Notes: generated by a model from the sequence alone, not told the origin. A DNA stretch of 34,883 nucleotides from a bacterium (Candidatus Blackallbacteria) CG13_big_fil_rev_8_21_14_2_50_49_14 (GCA_002783405.1 PFGG01000076.1:1-34883); one strand, 5' to 3'. Shown: positions 8,329 to 19,718, numbered from the stretch's first letter. Made by a program: numbers and translations.

Positions 8329-10001
8329 CCCCGCTGATTCTCATTATTGATGATGATGCTTCGATCCGTCGCACCGCTGGAGAGATCCTAGAACAGGAAG
8401 GCTACCGGGTGGTTCAAGCCATCAATGTGAGAGAGGGTATCGCCAAACTCAAGCAGCTCAAACCCGACTTGGTGCTCAGCGACGTGATGATGCCTGATGG
8501 CAATGGCTATGACGTACTCGACGCCCTGCAAAAAATGGAGCAGCCCATGACCCCTTTTATTTTTATGTCGGGAGAGGCCATTTTAGCTGAAGATATTCGC
8601 AAAGGCATGCGCAGCGGAGCCGATGACTATTTGGTGAAACCCTTTCGGGTACAGGACTTGCGTGAATCTGTCAAAACCCGTCTGGAACGCCAGCAGCATC
8701 TGAATGAAATGCTTCACGCCTTTCAAAAAGAACCTGATCTGCCTTCGTTTTTAAACGGAACAGAATCTGATCTGCTCCATTTACTTGAAACCGCTCCCCC
8801 CACCGCACTCCTGGCTCTGCGTATTGATCAGCACGAACGCTTTCAGCGTATTTTTGGCAGAGAAGGTACGCAAATGCTCTGCTACTCTGTTTTTCAAAGA
8901 CTGAGAAATTGTCCTGAATTACTCGCTTGGGATTTTTACGCCAGTGACTATGACTATCAAATTTATCTCTTGCCCCGTCATTTTGAAAGCACGCAAAGAG
9001 ATGGAATCGAAACGGCCATTCAGCTGGCTTTTGCTGAGCCTTTTCCACACGAACGTTACCAACTGCATTTGCAACCCAGCTTGGGCTGGGTTTACCCTGA
9101 GCCCTTGAGCAATTTAAAAGCTCAGGAATGGTTGGAAAGAACCAATCTTGCCCTCTACCAGTCTCGCCTGAATGGCGGCGGCGCCACCGTGGTGTATCAA
9201 CCCCAGATGGAAAAAAAACTTCACGACCGCCTCTTCTGGGAAGACGAACTGCAACTGGCCCTGAGTGATGAGCGCTTTGAACTCTATTATCAGCCCCAAT
9301 TTGAACTCAAAACCAGCCGGATTATCGCTGTGGAAGCTCTGCTGCGCCTGCGCCACCCTGAATTTGGCATGGTTCCCCCCGGAGATTTTATTCCCGTCGC
9401 CGAAGACAGCGGCCTGATTGTGCCGATTGGCACCTGGGTCTTGAAAAAGGCCTGCCAAACCCTGTCCGAGCTTCAAAAACAGGGCCATGGAACCCTGCGT
9501 ATGGCAGTCAATGTGTCTCTGCTTCAGTTTCAGGCCCCCAGTTTTGCAGAACTGGTAAGTCAGACCCTTCTCGAAGCCAATATCTCAGGCCAGCAATTGG
9601 AATTGGAATTAACCGAAAGCCTGCTGATTGAAAACTTCCGCCAGGTTGAAGAGCTGCTCAAAGCTTTGAAAGACACAGGGTTAACTCTGGCTGTCGATGA
9701 TTTTGGCACAGGTTATTCTTCCCTGTTTTATATCAACCAATTGCCCTTTGATACCCTGAAAATTGACCAATCCTTTGTGCGCAGCCTGAGCCGTGAAAAC
9801 CCCTATACCCTGGCGATTCCCCGCGCGATTGTGCAAATGGGGCATGGCATGGGCATGCAGGTTTTAGCTGAAGGAATCGAAACCGAAGAGCAAATGCAGA
9901 TTTTGCGTGAATTGGAATGTGACCACGGCCAAGGCTTTTACATTGCCCGCCCCATGCCCGCCGCTCAATTGCTCAGTCTGTTACAAACCCAGGCTGAGTA
10001 A
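8325..10001 (+). CDS. Response regulator with degenerate GGDEF and intact EAL (c-di-GMP phosphodiesterase)
   Basis: A 558-residue response regulator that should hydrolyse cyclic di-GMP to pGpG when controlled through its receiver. The receiver (about 1-120) has Asp53 in LSDVMMP and Lys105. The middle (about 140-300) has the fold signature of a GGDEF domain, but the active-site loop reads ASDYDYQIY, so cyclase activity should be lost. The EAL domain (about 305-552) keeps the catalytic set: EALLR (Glu337), Asn396 in NVS, ELTES (Glu431), DDFGTGYSSL (Asp458, Asp459), Lys479 and AEGIET (Glu517). It is the only recognisable effector output in the window, so it is the best candidate for the end point of this signalling array. 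It overlaps the previous gene by four bases and ends three bases before the next ATG. Confidence 0.93.
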   Translation: MTPLILIIDDDASIRRTAGEILEQEGYRVVQAINVREGIAKLKQLKPDLVLSDVMMPDGNGYDVLDALQKMEQPMTPFIFMSGEAILAEDIRKGMRSGADDYLVKPFRVQDLRESVKTRLERQQHLNEMLHAFQKEPDLPSFLNGTESDLLHLLETAPPTALLALRIDQHERFQRIFGREGTQMLCYSVFQRLRNCPELLAWDFYASDYDYQIYLLPRHFESTQRDGIETAIQLAFAEPFPHERYQLHLQPSLGWVYPEPLSNLKAQEWLERTNLALYQSRLNGGGATVVYQPQMEKKLHDRLFWEDELQLALSDERFELYYQPQFELKTSRIIAVEALLRLRHPEFGMVPPGDFIPVAEDSGLIVPIGTWVLKKACQTLSELQKQGHGTLRMAVNVSLLQFQAPSFAELVSQTLLEANISGQQLELELTESLLIENFRQVEELLKALKDTGLTLAVDDFGTGYSSLFYINQLPFDTLKIDQSFVRSLSRENPYTLAIPRAIVQMGHGMGMQVLAEGIETEEQMQILRELECDHGQGFYIARPMPAAQLLSLLQTQAE

Positions 10002-10004
10002 GCC

Positions 10005-13000
10005 ATGTGCTCTCAAAACAAACCCACCAACCCGGCAACCTTCAATCAGTTCAAACCCTTTTTTGACCTGCTGCCGCAACTGATTCTGATTCTCAACCCT
10101 GCCGGAGAGATTCTCTATATCACGCCCACAGGCGCACAAAACCTGGGCTATCGTCAGCAGGATCTGCTCGGCAAAAATTGGTTTGAAACCTGCTTGCCAC
10201 CCTCCGATATCGAAGAAATTGTAGATCATTTCAATGCCCTGATCGATCGCAAGGTAATTCCATCAGAACACCTGATTTACGAAAACCCGGTACGCACAGC
10301 CAATGGCCAGGAATTGCTTTATCGCTGGCAAAACCAGTTTTTAGCTTCCGACTCAGGTGAAATTCAGGGGGTAATCTCTCAGGGCGAAGATATTACGGAG
10401 CAGCGCATGGAGCAGATCAGCCTGGCTGCGCTTGAGCAGGGGCAGGACGATCTTGTCTTTTTATTGGATCACCAAGGCCGGTTTCTGCGTTATTGGACAA
10501 AAGCACCTGAAGAACTGTTCTATGCCCCTGAACTATTTTTGGGCAAAACCATCAAGGAGCTCTTCCCCCCTGAATTTTATCAAATGCTTCAACACTCTTT
10601 TGAGGCTGCCCGTCGGGGAGAGACTTCTTTGCCGTTTGAATATGCTGACCCTGGGCAAAAAAAATGGTACAGCCTGATTTTTGAACAGCTTCAAAATTGG
10701 CCTGGTTTTTTAATCGCAAAGATTCACGATCTTACGGAGAAACACCAACAAATTGAAGCACTTGAAACCGAGGTCAAATTGCGCACTGAAGCCCTGATTT
10801 CGGCTTTGCAGGAAAGTCAGAAAGCATTGAAACTGCTGAATATTTCCCAAAAAATAAGCAAAATAGGGGGCTGGGAATATGATCTTGAAAAACAAACCAT
10901 GTGGTGGAGTGACGAACTCTACCATCTGCATGGCTTGCCCCTCGATCGCAAATCTCTTGAGGTTCAGAAACATGTTGCTGAAAGCCTGCAATGCTATCCT
11001 CCCCAGGAGCGCGAAGAACTTCAATCACTCTTTCCCTTAGCCTATCAGGGTCAAAGCTATGAGCGGGTCTACCCTTTTAAAAGCTACGATGGCCAAAACA
11101 AATGGGTGCATCTTTTAACGGTTCCTGTTGTAGAAGAGGGGCGTGTCAGGCGTGTCTATGGCGTAATCGCAGACATTACCGCTTACAAAGAACTCGAACT
11201 CGAACGTGAAGCGGCTTATAATGCCCTCAAAGCCAGCGAAATGCACCGTCGCAATGCCCAAGAACTTGCAAAAATTGGCTATTGGGAGATGGAGCATTTC
11301 AATAATACGCTCCATTGGTCTGAAGAAGTTTTTACACTCTTTGAACAAGATCCTGATACATTTCAGCCCAGCTATGAAAACTTCCTCAAACTGCTGAACC
11401 CAGAGGATCGTGCCTGCCTCGCTCAAGTCTTTGAAGCCTCTTTAAGCCAGCAAACCCCCTATAATTTTATTCATCAACTTAAACTGAGCGGGGGGCGCAT
11501 CAAATACCTGCGAGAATTTGGAAACACCCAATACGATCCAGACGGAAAGCCGCTCCTCACCCAAGGCGCCGTACAGGATATTACAGAACTCAAAACCATT
11601 GAACTGGCCTTAAAAAAAGCCAAAGAAGAGGCAGAATCCGCCTCTCGCAGCAAAAGCATGTTTCTGGCCAATATGAGCCATGAAATCCGCACCCCCATGA
11701 ACGCGATTTTGGGTTTCAGTCAATTGCTCAAAGAGCAGATCACCGACCCCCACTGGCAGCGCTATCTTAAAATTATTCACAACAGCGGAGAATCACTGCT
11801 GGCGCTGATCAACGATATTCTGGATATTTCCAAAATCGAAGCCGGAAAACTTGAATTACACCCTGAGCCCACTGAACTACAACCCCTGATTCAAGAGCTT
11901 GAACTGCTCTTAAAACCTGGCTTTGAGAATAAAAATCTTCAATTCACAGTTTGTCTGGAACCGAAGCTGCCTCCTTTACTTAAACTGGATGCCCTGCGCC
12001 TGCGTCAGATTCTGATCAATCTGCTCAGCAATGCGCTTAAATTTACCCCCCAAGGCTCGGTAGAACTGTGTTTAGATTATCAAGCGCAAACAGATCATCA
12101 AGGCTTTTTGATACTCGAGGTTCGTGACACGGGCCTGGGCATGAGCCAGGAACTCCAAGCGCGTATCTTTCATGTCTTTGAACAAGGGCACACTTCCTAT
12201 CGCAAAGAGTTTGAGGGAACAGGGCTTGGGCTCGCGCTGACCCACAAACTAACAGAGCTGATGGGGGGCAGCCTGAAGGTAAAAAGCCAACTCTCCCAGG
12301 GCTCTGTTTTTAGACTCTGTTTACCTGTGCTCGTTTGCCAAACCAGCGAAAAAGTTATTGAGGAAACAAGCCCTGTACCTCTAAATTTTGAACCCGCCAG
12401 TCTTTTGATCGCCGATGACAAGCCTGAAAACCTGCTCCTGCTCGAAGCCCTGCTAGAACCATTCCCCTTGCGTATTTATACGGCTGAAAATGGCCAAGTC
12501 GCTTGCCAAGTTGCACAGCAATTCTTACCCGATCTGATTCTGATGGATATCAAAATGCCGGTGATGGATGGCGTTGAAGCGCTACAAGTCTTACGCAAAG
12601 ACCCCCGCACAGCGCAGATCCCCATGATTGCCCTGACTGCCTTTTCAATGCAAAATGAGCAGGAAGACTTACTTGAATTGGGCTTTGACGACTTTTTGAG
12701 TAAACCGATTCAGAAAGAATCGCTCCTGCAGACCCTGGGTCACTATCTCAAGACTGCCACTTCAGAGCCCCCCCCTGTTTTGAGCTCCCCCCCTCAAGCC
12801 CTTGCCTCAACAGCTAAATCAGAGCTCATAGACGCGCTTGAAACCGAGTGGTTACCCCGTACCCGCGCCATTCAAAACTCATTGATTATTGATGAATTGG
12901 AAAACTATGCGCGCGAACTGGAACACTTTGCGCAATCTGCCCAAGCCTCAGAGATCTTCCTCAGCGCATCAAAACTACAGGAACAGGTCACCCATTTTGA

Positions 13001-13076
13001 ACTGGAAGAAGTCCCTCACAGACTGGCAGACATTTTGAACTTGCTGCAAAAACTGGCTCAAGAGAATCTGCCGTGA
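10005..13076 (+). CDS. Hybrid sensor histidine kinase with four PAS domains
   Basis: A 1023-residue soluble hybrid kinase. Four PAS domains lie at about 16-135, 144-250, 278-395 and 418-530. The last two are of the PAS_3 type (IGGWEYD, IGYWEME). The HisKA has His559 in SHEIRTP, followed by an HATPase ([21 protein letters not shown]), a receiver with Asp848 in LMDIKMP and Lys in SKPIQKE, and the shared C-terminal helical domain ([16 protein letters not shown]). The transmitter is related to, but clearly older than, the near-identical copies in the four kinases downstream. The third PAS is a paralogue of the second PAS of the next gene. Its stop overlaps the next start (GTGA). Confidence 0.93.
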   Translation: MCSQNKPTNPATFNQFKPFFDLLPQLILILNPAGEILYITPTGAQNLGYRQQDLLGKNWFETCLPPSDIEEIVDHFNALIDRKVIPSEHLIYENPVRTANGQELLYRWQNQFLASDSGEIQGVISQGEDITEQRMEQISLAALEQGQDDLVFLLDHQGRFLRYWTKAPEELFYAPELFLGKTIKELFPPEFYQMLQHSFEAARRGETSLPFEYADPGQKKWYSLIFEQLQNWPGFLIAKIHDLTEKHQQIEALETEVKLRTEALISALQESQKALKLLNISQKISKIGGWEYDLEKQTMWWSDELYHLHGLPLDRKSLEVQKHVAESLQCYPPQEREELQSLFPLAYQGQSYERVYPFKSYDGQNKWVHLLTVPVVEEGRVRRVYGVIADITAYKELELEREAAYNALKASEMHRRNAQELAKIGYWEMEHFNNTLHWSEEVFTLFEQDPDTFQPSYENFLKLLNPEDRACLAQVFEASLSQQTPYNFIHQLKLSGGRIKYLREFGNTQYDPDGKPLLTQGAVQDITELKTIELALKKAKEEAESASRSKSMFLANMSHEIRTPMNAILGFSQLLKEQITDPHWQRYLKIIHNSGESLLALINDILDISKIEAGKLELHPEPTELQPLIQELELLLKPGFENKNLQFTVCLEPKLPPLLKLDALRLRQILINLLSNALKFTPQGSVELCLDYQAQTDHQGFLILEVRDTGLGMSQELQARIFHVFEQGHTSYRKEFEGTGLGLALTHKLTELMGGSLKVKSQLSQGSVFRLCLPVLVCQTSEKVIEETSPVPLNFEPASLLIADDKPENLLLLEALLEPFPLRIYTAENGQVACQVAQQFLPDLILMDIKMPVMDGVEALQVLRKDPRTAQIPMIALTAFSMQNEQEDLLELGFDDFLSKPIQKESLLQTLGHYLKTATSEPPPVLSSPPQALASTAKSELIDALETEWLPRTRAIQNSLIIDELENYARELEHFAQSAQASEIFLSASKLQEQVTHFELEEVPHRLADILNLLQKLAQENLP

Positions 13077-15772
13077 AAATCCTGCTGGTAGACGATGATG
13101 CAAACGCTCGCTATATCCTTGAGGTCGTGCTTGAGCAAAAAGGCCACCACTGTATCAGTGCTGCTAACGGGCGGGAAGCTTTGGCCTTGGCAAACCAGCA
13201 AACACCCGATCTGATCGTGACAGATATTCTCATGCCCGTCATGGACGGTTTTGAACTCTGCAGACAACTCAAGCAAAATCCAGCAACACAGCATATTCCA
13301 CTCGTATTTTATACTTCCACTTTTTTAGAGGAAAAAAACCGCCAACTGGGAATGGAACTGGGAGCCAGCGCCTATCTTGAAAAACCAATGGAGCTGGAGG
13401 CCCTGGTTACTACACTTGAGCAATTTCTAACAACAGAACCCCTGCTCCATTTTCCCCCAAGCAAGGCCTCCGAAGCTAAAACTCTGGTTGATTATGCCAG
13501 CACTCTGGCGCATAAATTGGAACAAAAACAATCTGAACTGCTTAAAAGTGAAAAGCGCTTTCAAGACATGCTTGATTTTGTTCCCGTGGCCCTGGCCCTC
13601 TCCACCCCTGAAGGTAAAATTCTGAAACTCAATCGCCATTTTCAGACGATTTTTGGTTATACGCCCGAAGATCTGCCAGACCTGACAGCCTGGTGGCAAT
13701 TGGCCTATCCTGACCCTGAGAAACGGGTACAGAATCAAACCCATTGGGCTGAGTTGCTAAAAAATGGAGAGCGCGAATACCAAGCCCAAGTCACCTGCAA
13801 AAATGGTGAACTGCGTGAAATTCATTTTTATGTGCAAAGCCTCGATCGGTACCAAGTCGTGGCTTTTGTGGATCAAAGTGAACAGTTCCAGCAGATTGCT
13901 GCGCTTGAACATACGCTGCGCAGAAGTGAAACGATTTTGAATAAAACCCAAGAACTCAGCCAAATAGGCGGCTGGGAACTGGATCTAAGTTCTTTGGAAA
14001 TGTGGTGGACCGACGAACTCTATCGTATACATGGCTTACCCGTCGATCGCACGTCTTTAACAGTTCAGGGCTACGTTCAGAAAAGTATTCAATGCTACGC
14101 CGCAGAATCGCAAGAAGAACTTCTGAAATTGTTTCAACGCTGCATTGAAAATGGCGAGCCCTATGACCGCGAATACCGCTTTACCCCCTATCATGGCTCT
14201 GAGCACTGGGTCAGAACGATAACGATCCCGATCATCGAAAAGGGCAGAGTTGCACGTTTGAATGGGGCTGTCATTGATATTACCGAACGCAAACTTTCAG
14301 AAATTGAACTTAAAACAGCCAAAGAAAAAGCTGAACAGGCGGTTCACGCCAAATCAGCCTTTCTCGCCAATATGAGCCATGAAATTCGCACGCCCATGAA
14401 CGCCATTCTGGGCTTTAGCCAATTGCTCAGTGAACAAAATACAGATCCCCGCTGGCAACGCTATTTAAACGCCATCAACAGCAGCAGCCAAAGTCTTTTG
14501 CGGATTATCAACGATATCCTCGACCTGAGCAAAATTGAAGCCGGAAAAATCGAACTGCAACTTCAGCCCACCCATTTGCCACAGCTCTGCCAGGAACTCA
14601 ATACCCTGATGTCGCTTTCCTTTGAGCAAAAAGGCCTGAGTTTTCAAATTGAATTGCCCTCCCATTGCCCCGAATGGTTGGAGCTGGATGACTTACGCCT
14701 GCGCCAGGTCTTGCTCAATCTGCTCGGCAATGCCCTCAAGTTTACCAAACAGGGCCAGGTGACCCTTCAGATCAGCTATGCCCCCCAAACCGATAAAGCT
14801 GGGGAATTGAGCTTGAGTGTAAGCGATACGGGGATTGGCATTGCCCCCGAACAGCAAAACCAGATTTTTGAGGCCTTTGAACAATTGTCTCAAGCCACAG
14901 GCACGGGGCTGGGGTTGACCATCTCCCGATCTCTTGTGCAATTGATGGGGGGAGAACTCCTGCTCGAAAGCACCCTTGGAAAAGGCTCAATGTTTAGGAT
15001 TGTTCTGCCCCATATTCAGGCTTGTACTGCCCCTGTTTCAACAGCGCTGACTCAAAGACCTTTACAACCCCAAGACTTTCAACCCGCCACCTTGCTCCTG
15101 GCTGATGATATAGAAACCAACCTGCTCTTGCTTGAGGAAATGCTGCACCCTTTTCCCTTTACCCTCTATACCGCCCGCAATGGTCTGGAGGCCTGCCAAT
15201 TGGCGCACAAGCACCCTCCCGATCTGATTCTAATGGATATTAAAATGCCAGTCATGAATGGCATTGAAGCCCTGCACAAATTGCGCCGAAATGAGCAGAC
15301 AGCCTCGCTGCCAGTGATTGCCCTTACCGCTTTTTCACTCAATTCAGAGCGAGAAAACTTACTTCAAGAAGGCTTTAACGGCTATTTGAGCAAACCTGTC
15401 AATGCGTCTGAGCTCTTAAGCGTGCTGCAAACCTACCTGACCAGCAACCCAACCACAAACCAAAGTCTTCAAAATAACAGACCGTCCGAATCAAAAAAAC
15501 GACCGCTGTCTGAAGAAAAAAAAGTCCGGCTTCAAAAAGATCTGCATGAAATCTGGCGGCCTCGCTGGGAAAAAGTGAAAAACTCAATCATTTTAGATGA
15601 GTTGGAAAGCTTCGCTCAAGCTTTCTCTGACTGGGCCAAAACCCAGAATGTAGCAGCGTTAAGTGCTTGGGCTGATAAAATATTGCATCAACTCAACGCT
15701 TTTCAGCTAGAAGAGGCACATCTTAGTTTAAGAGCTTTTCCTAACCTTCTCATTCAAGACGAGGGAAGATGA
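13073..15772 (+). CDS. Hybrid histidine kinase with receivers at both ends (REC-PAS-PAS-HisKA-HATPase-REC)
   Basis: An 899-residue protein starting at a GTG that overlaps the previous stop. A receiver (about 1-120, Asp51 in VTDILMP) comes first, so it can take phosphate from another kinase. Two PAS domains follow (about 162-280 and 288-415), then HisKA (His436), HATPase ([21 protein letters not shown]), a second receiver (Asp722 in LMDIKMP, with MNG replacing the usual MDG) and the C-terminal helical domain. From 14345 to 15400 its DNA is part of a four-copy module of very high similarity. The stop overlaps the next start (ATGA). The combination suggests a relay node that integrates an upstream phosphosignal with PAS-borne input. 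Confidence 0.93.
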   Translation: MKILLVDDDANARYILEVVLEQKGHHCISAANGREALALANQQTPDLIVTDILMPVMDGFELCRQLKQNPATQHIPLVFYTSTFLEEKNRQLGMELGASAYLEKPMELEALVTTLEQFLTTEPLLHFPPSKASEAKTLVDYASTLAHKLEQKQSELLKSEKRFQDMLDFVPVALALSTPEGKILKLNRHFQTIFGYTPEDLPDLTAWWQLAYPDPEKRVQNQTHWAELLKNGEREYQAQVTCKNGELREIHFYVQSLDRYQVVAFVDQSEQFQQIAALEHTLRRSETILNKTQELSQIGGWELDLSSLEMWWTDELYRIHGLPVDRTSLTVQGYVQKSIQCYAAESQEELLKLFQRCIENGEPYDREYRFTPYHGSEHWVRTITIPIIEKGRVARLNGAVIDITERKLSEIELKTAKEKAEQAVHAKSAFLANMSHEIRTPMNAILGFSQLLSEQNTDPRWQRYLNAINSSSQSLLRIINDILDLSKIEAGKIELQLQPTHLPQLCQELNTLMSLSFEQKGLSFQIELPSHCPEWLELDDLRLRQVLLNLLGNALKFTKQGQVTLQISYAPQTDKAGELSLSVSDTGIGIAPEQQNQIFEAFEQLSQATGTGLGLTISRSLVQLMGGELLLESTLGKGSMFRIVLPHIQACTAPVSTALTQRPLQPQDFQPATLLLADDIETNLLLLEEMLHPFPFTLYTARNGLEACQLAHKHPPDLILMDIKMPVMNGIEALHKLRRNEQTASLPVIALTAFSLNSERENLLQEGFNGYLSKPVNASELLSVLQTYLTSNPTTNQSLQNNRPSESKKRPLSEEKKVRLQKDLHEIWRPRWEKVKNSIILDELESFAQAFSDWAKTQNVAALSAWADKILHQLNAFQLEEAHLSLRAFPNLLIQDEGR
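14345..15400 (+). repeat. Transmitter-receiver module, copy 1 of 4 (1056 bases)
   Basis: Covers HisKA, HATPase and most of the second receiver of the kinase at 13073. It aligns without any gap to 16624-17679, 22641-23696 and 26698-27753, with long identical runs such as the segment around the H box and the segment coding for GLSFQIEL. Identity is highest to copy 2. Confidence 0.85.
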
Positions 15773-18066
15773 AATCAGCCTACAGCATACACCCCTATTT
15801 TTGGGGGTTTAGCCTGGCCTGGAGCCTGATTCTCTTACTGCTCACCAGTTGGGATCTGCGCAGAGAATACCAACAGGCGGCAGAATACGCCCGTCTTGAA
15901 AATCGTGCATCCTTTAATAAAGATCTTTCTTACCGACGCTGGGCCTCTGAGAAAGGGGGAGTATATGTGCCCCTTTCCCCCCAAAACCCACCCAATCCCC
16001 ATCTCAAGGTAAAAAATAGAGAGATTGAAACCAAACAGGGTCAAATTTTGACCCTGATCAACCCGGCCTATATGACCCGACAGGTCTATGAGATCGCTCA
16101 AGATCTCTACGGTTCTCGCGGGCATATTACCAGCCTCAATCCCTTGCGTCCTGAAAATGCCCCCGATGCCTGGGAAAAAAAAGCCCTGGAAGCATTTGAG
16201 AAACAAGGCTTAAAAGAATTGTCTGAAATCGTAGAGATCAACGGGCAAGCCAAAATGCGCCTGATGAAGCCACTTTACGCTGAAAAATCATGCCTCAAAT
16301 GCCATGGCCAACAAGGCTACCAAGAGGGACAGGTGCGAGGTGGAATTTCATTCTCAACGTCTATGCACCCCTATTGGAACAGCGCAAAAAATTATGCTTT
16401 GGCCCATCTTTTCAGCTCTGTTTTAATTTGGTGTTTGGGCATTTTGGGCATTGGCTTTGGAACCCATAAGTTTCGCCGTCAACTCAATCAACTTCAGCAG
16501 AACGAACTTAAACTGCTTACCATTCAGAACCAATTAGAAGAAAAAGTAAGGGAACGCACTTCAGACTTAACTCAAGCAACCAAAGCTGCTCTTCAGGCTC
16601 AAGCTCAAGCTGAGCAGGCCGCCCACGCCAAATCTGTATTCTTGGCCAATATGAGCCATGAAATCCGCACGCCCATGAACGCCATTCTGGGCTTTAGCCA
16701 ATTGCTCAGTGAACAAAATACAGATCCCCGCTGGCAACGCTATTTAAACGCCATCAACAGCAGCGGACAGAGCCTGCTCAAAATTATCAACGATATCCTC
16801 GACCTGAGCAAAATTGAAGCCGGTAAAATTGAACTGCAACTTCAGCCCACCCATTTGCCGCAGCTCTGCCAGGAACTCAATACCCTGATGTCGCTTTCCT
16901 TTGAGCAAAAAGGCCTGAGTTTTCAAATTGAATTGTCCCCCCATTGCCCCGAATGGTTGGAGCTGGATGACTTACGCCTGCGCCAGGTCTTGCTCAACCT
17001 CTTGGGCAATGCCCTCAAGTTTACCGAACAGGGCCAGGTGACCCTTCAGATCAGCTATGTTCCCCAAACCGATAAAGCTGGGGAATTGAGCTTGAGTGTA
17101 AGCGATACGGGGATTGGCATTGCCCCCGAACAGCAAAAGCAGATTTTTGAAGCCTTTGAACAATTGTCCCAAGCCACAGGCACGGGGCTGGGGCTGACTA
17201 TCTCCCGTTCCCTGGTGCAATTGATGGGGGGAGAACTCCTGCTCGAAAGCACCCTTGGAAAAGGCTCAATGTTTAGGATTGTTCTGCCCCATATTCAGAT
17301 TTGTGTTGCTCCTGCTTCAACAGCGTTGAGTCAGAAGTTCTTGAAAACTCAGAATTTTCAACCCGCCACCCTGCTCCTGGCTGATGATATAGAAACCAAT
17401 CTGCTCTTGCTTGAGGAAATGCTTCAGCCTTTTCCCTTTACCCTCTATACCGCCCGCAATGGTCTAGAGGCCTGCCAATTGGCGCACAAGCACCCTCCCG
17501 ATCTGATTCTAATGGATATTAAAATGCCAGTCATGGATGGCGTTGAAACCCTGCACAAACTGCGACAAAATGAGCAGACAGCCTCGCTGCCAATGATCGC
17601 CCTTACCGCTTTTTCACTCAATTCAGAGCGAGAAAATTTACTGAAAGAAGGTTTTAACGGTTATTTAAGCAAACCGATCCAAAAAGAAGCGCTGTATACA
17701 CTTCTAAGCCAATTTTTACCTTTTTCACAGCAGGAGTCTGAGACAACTCAAACAGAATCAAAAACGGGAATAGAACCCACTTCAGCAGTCTTTGACCAAG
17801 AACTGCGGCAGATCTTCAAAAGCAAATGGAAATCCGCTTGCCAAACTTTGCAAGCCCCTCTGATCCTCAATGATTTAGAGGTCTTTGCCACAGAATTAAA
17901 ACACAACAGTCAAGCCCACCCGGAATGGGGATTAAGCTCATGGTCAGAACGTCTGAATCAGGATTTATTTCGATTTGATTTGGAAGCAGCCGCCCAAACC
18001 TTGTGCGATTTTGTGAGTACGCTAGAAAAAAACTTAGCTCTTTTCGAAAAAGAAAACCCCAAATAA
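15769..18066 (+). CDS. Membrane hybrid histidine kinase with periplasmic c-type heme (Tll0287-like/DUF3365) sensor
   Basis: A 765-residue kinase and the only one here with clear membrane segments (about 11-27 and 210-231). The 180 residues between them form a periplasmic domain with the c-type heme motif CLKCHG (Cys175, Cys178, His179) and the segment [11 protein letters not shown], typical of Tll0287-like/DUF3365 domains. In that family a covalently bound heme is used to sense redox state or gases such as NO or CO. A coiled coil follows, then HisKA (His297), HATPase, a receiver (Asp583) and a C-terminal helical domain. From 16624 to 17679 it carries copy 2 of the shared module. The start overlaps the previous stop (ATGA), and only 17 bases separate it from the corrinoid activator gene, placing a redox sensor directly beside a redox-sensitive cofactor system. 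Confidence 0.93.
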   Translation: MKSAYSIHPYFWGFSLAWSLILLLLTSWDLRREYQQAAEYARLENRASFNKDLSYRRWASEKGGVYVPLSPQNPPNPHLKVKNREIETKQGQILTLINPAYMTRQVYEIAQDLYGSRGHITSLNPLRPENAPDAWEKKALEAFEKQGLKELSEIVEINGQAKMRLMKPLYAEKSCLKCHGQQGYQEGQVRGGISFSTSMHPYWNSAKNYALAHLFSSVLIWCLGILGIGFGTHKFRRQLNQLQQNELKLLTIQNQLEEKVRERTSDLTQATKAALQAQAQAEQAAHAKSVFLANMSHEIRTPMNAILGFSQLLSEQNTDPRWQRYLNAINSSGQSLLKIINDILDLSKIEAGKIELQLQPTHLPQLCQELNTLMSLSFEQKGLSFQIELSPHCPEWLELDDLRLRQVLLNLLGNALKFTEQGQVTLQISYVPQTDKAGELSLSVSDTGIGIAPEQQKQIFEAFEQLSQATGTGLGLTISRSLVQLMGGELLLESTLGKGSMFRIVLPHIQICVAPASTALSQKFLKTQNFQPATLLLADDIETNLLLLEEMLQPFPFTLYTARNGLEACQLAHKHPPDLILMDIKMPVMDGVETLHKLRQNEQTASLPMIALTAFSLNSERENLLKEGFNGYLSKPIQKEALYTLLSQFLPFSQQESETTQTESKTGIEPTSAVFDQELRQIFKSKWKSACQTLQAPLILNDLEVFATELKHNSQAHPEWGLSSWSERLNQDLFRFDLEAAAQTLCDFVSTLEKNLALFEKENPK
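16624..17679 (+). repeat. Transmitter-receiver module, copy 2 of 4 (1056 bases)
   Basis: Colinear with the copies at 14345, 22641 and 26698. It is nearly identical to copy 1 through most of the HATPase, with patches of clustered differences, for example around codons for [11 protein letters not shown] and in the linker before the receiver. Confidence 0.85.
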
Positions 18067-18083
18067 GGCAAGCGAGGAAAATT

Positions 18084-19718
18084 GTGTTTCAGATCCATTT
18101 GCATTGGGATGATCAGCATAGTTCCTATCCTTTTGAAGCGGGCAAATCACTCTTTTCACTGTTCGAGACTGCAGGAATAGAGATTCTCTCTGACTGCGGT
18201 GGAACAGGAACCTGTGGATTGTGTCTGGTACAAATTCTTGCGGGTGAATTGCCCGCTCCCAACCCAATTGAGCGAAAACATTTAACAAAAACACAATTGG
18301 CACAAAACATTCGCCTGGCCTGCCAGCTCAGCCCCAAACAAGAGGTAAGCTTGCGTATTTTGTCTCGTCGTGCTCCTGTTGCTTGGCGAAATCTAAAACC
18401 ACGAGAAGTACCAGACTTTCAACCCAATGCAAAAGCGCTGGAGCACTGGGCCAGGGGCACTCAAAAGCCTCAGCGTTTAGGGGTCGCGATTGACCTGGGA
18501 ACAACCCATCTCTGCCTTTCTCTCTGGGACTTGAGCAAAGGTCAGCGATTGGCTGGAAGGGTGGGGTTAAACCCTCAATTTACCTTTGGTTCCGATATCA
18601 TGACACGTTTGGCGGCGGCGTCAACAGAGCAAACGGCAAAAGCCATCAGCCGGATAACCCGCGCAGCCATTGCAGAAGGCTTAAAACAATTGGTAAAAAA
18701 AGCAAATTGTAAACTTTACCAAATAGAACAGCTTCTGATCGTTGGCAATACCGCCATGCTGGTTCTTTTATCGGGCAGAAAAGCAAACCAGCTTCTAGAT
18801 CCAAACTATTGGGCACAATTCTTAGACTGTCAGCCTCTAAATACCCATGCTTGGGCGAAGAATTGGGGGCTTGCTGAGGGGTGTATAATTGAATTGCTCC
18901 CTCCATTGGCTGGTTTTGTTGGGTCAGACTTATTAGCGGGCCTGCTCGCTACCCAACTCGACGGGCAAACAGGGGGGGCCTTGCTGGTAGATTTTGGCAC
19001 CAATTCCGAAATTGCACTCTGGGACGGAAAATCTCTATGGGTAACCTCCGCAGCAGGCGGCCCCGCCTTTGAAGGAAGTGGCATCAGTTGTGGCATGCCC
19101 GCAGGAGCAGGAGCCGCTTGGCGGGCAGAAATTAAAGCGGGAGAAAAGGAGTTTAGCCTGGAAGTGATTGGCAAGGGAGAGCTCAAGGGCATCAGTGGCT
19201 CTGCATTGGTAGATATTATCGCCGGTTTGGTCAAAACAGGCAGGCTTCGAGCCAATGGGTTATTTCATGCGGATTTAGCGCAAACAGGCCTGAAACTGGC
19301 TGAAAAACCCCGAGAAATTATATTACAAAAAAGAGATATCGACCTGTTTCAGCGAGCAAAAGCCGCAGTGGGGGCTGGTATTGTCACCTTGTTGCAAAAA
19401 TCAGGGCTTCAAAAGTCAGCGCTAGAGCAAATCTATATCAGTGGTGCCTTTGGAAGCTTTCTACAGGTGGAATCAGCTCAACAGATTGGGCTGATTCCTG
19501 AGCTGGATCCCGGAAAGGTAAAGCTCTGTGGCAATACAGCCTTGGGGGGGTGTGAGCAACAGTTGTTTGCAGCCAATCGGCAAGAAAAAGCAAAGGCCTT
19601 GAAACAAAAAATACGCTATTTTAATTTGGCACAACATCCTGAATTTGAGAGCTTATTTTTTGAAAATCTGTTTTTGCGGCCAATGAAATGGCCTGAAGGA
19701 GAGCGCAATGAATTTTGA
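18084..19718 (+). CDS. Reductive activator of corrinoid proteins (RACE-type, 2Fe-2S plus ASKHA/DUF4445)
   Basis: A 544-residue iron-sulfur ATPase of the family that reduces inactive Co(II) corrinoid back to Co(I) at the cost of ATP. The N-terminal ferredoxin-like domain has a 2Fe-2S cysteine set C38, C44, C47 and C80 (DCGGTGTCGLC, then RLAC). The ASKHA part shows the phosphate-binding motifs AIDLGTTHLCLSLWD and LLVDFGTNSEIAL, and the family motif GPAFEGSGISCGMPAGAGA. I start it at the GTG at 18084, with GAGG six bases upstream; a frame beginning at 18003 overlaps the preceding kinase and adds sequence unlike the family. It overlaps the corrinoid protein gene by 11 bases, so the two are almost surely made together. 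Function by family knowledge; its target is inferred to be the next gene product. Confidence 0.92.
   Translation: MFQIHLHWDDQHSSYPFEAGKSLFSLFETAGIEILSDCGGTGTCGLCLVQILAGELPAPNPIERKHLTKTQLAQNIRLACQLSPKQEVSLRILSRRAPVAWRNLKPREVPDFQPNAKALEHWARGTQKPQRLGVAIDLGTTHLCLSLWDLSKGQRLAGRVGLNPQFTFGSDIMTRLAAASTEQTAKAISRITRAAIAEGLKQLVKKANCKLYQIEQLLIVGNTAMLVLLSGRKANQLLDPNYWAQFLDCQPLNTHAWAKNWGLAEGCIIELLPPLAGFVGSDLLAGLLATQLDGQTGGALLVDFGTNSEIALWDGKSLWVTSAAGGPAFEGSGISCGMPAGAGAAWRAEIKAGEKEFSLEVIGKGELKGISGSALVDIIAGLVKTGRLRANGLFHADLAQTGLKLAEKPREIILQKRDIDLFQRAKAAVGAGIVTLLQKSGLQKSALEQIYISGAFGSFLQVESAQQIGLIPELDPGKVKLCGNTALGGCEQQLFAANRQEKAKALKQKIRYFNLAQHPEFESLFFENLFLRPMKWPEGERNEF

Noticed and set aside
18003-18083. Upstream extension of the corrinoid activator gene
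   Set aside because: It overlaps the preceding kinase, lacks family-like sequence, and the GTG at 18084 has a well-placed GAGG.
18067-18083. Cobalamin riboswitch upstream of the corrinoid cassette
   Set aside because: The gap is only 17 bases, far too short, and no B12-box-like sequence was found there.
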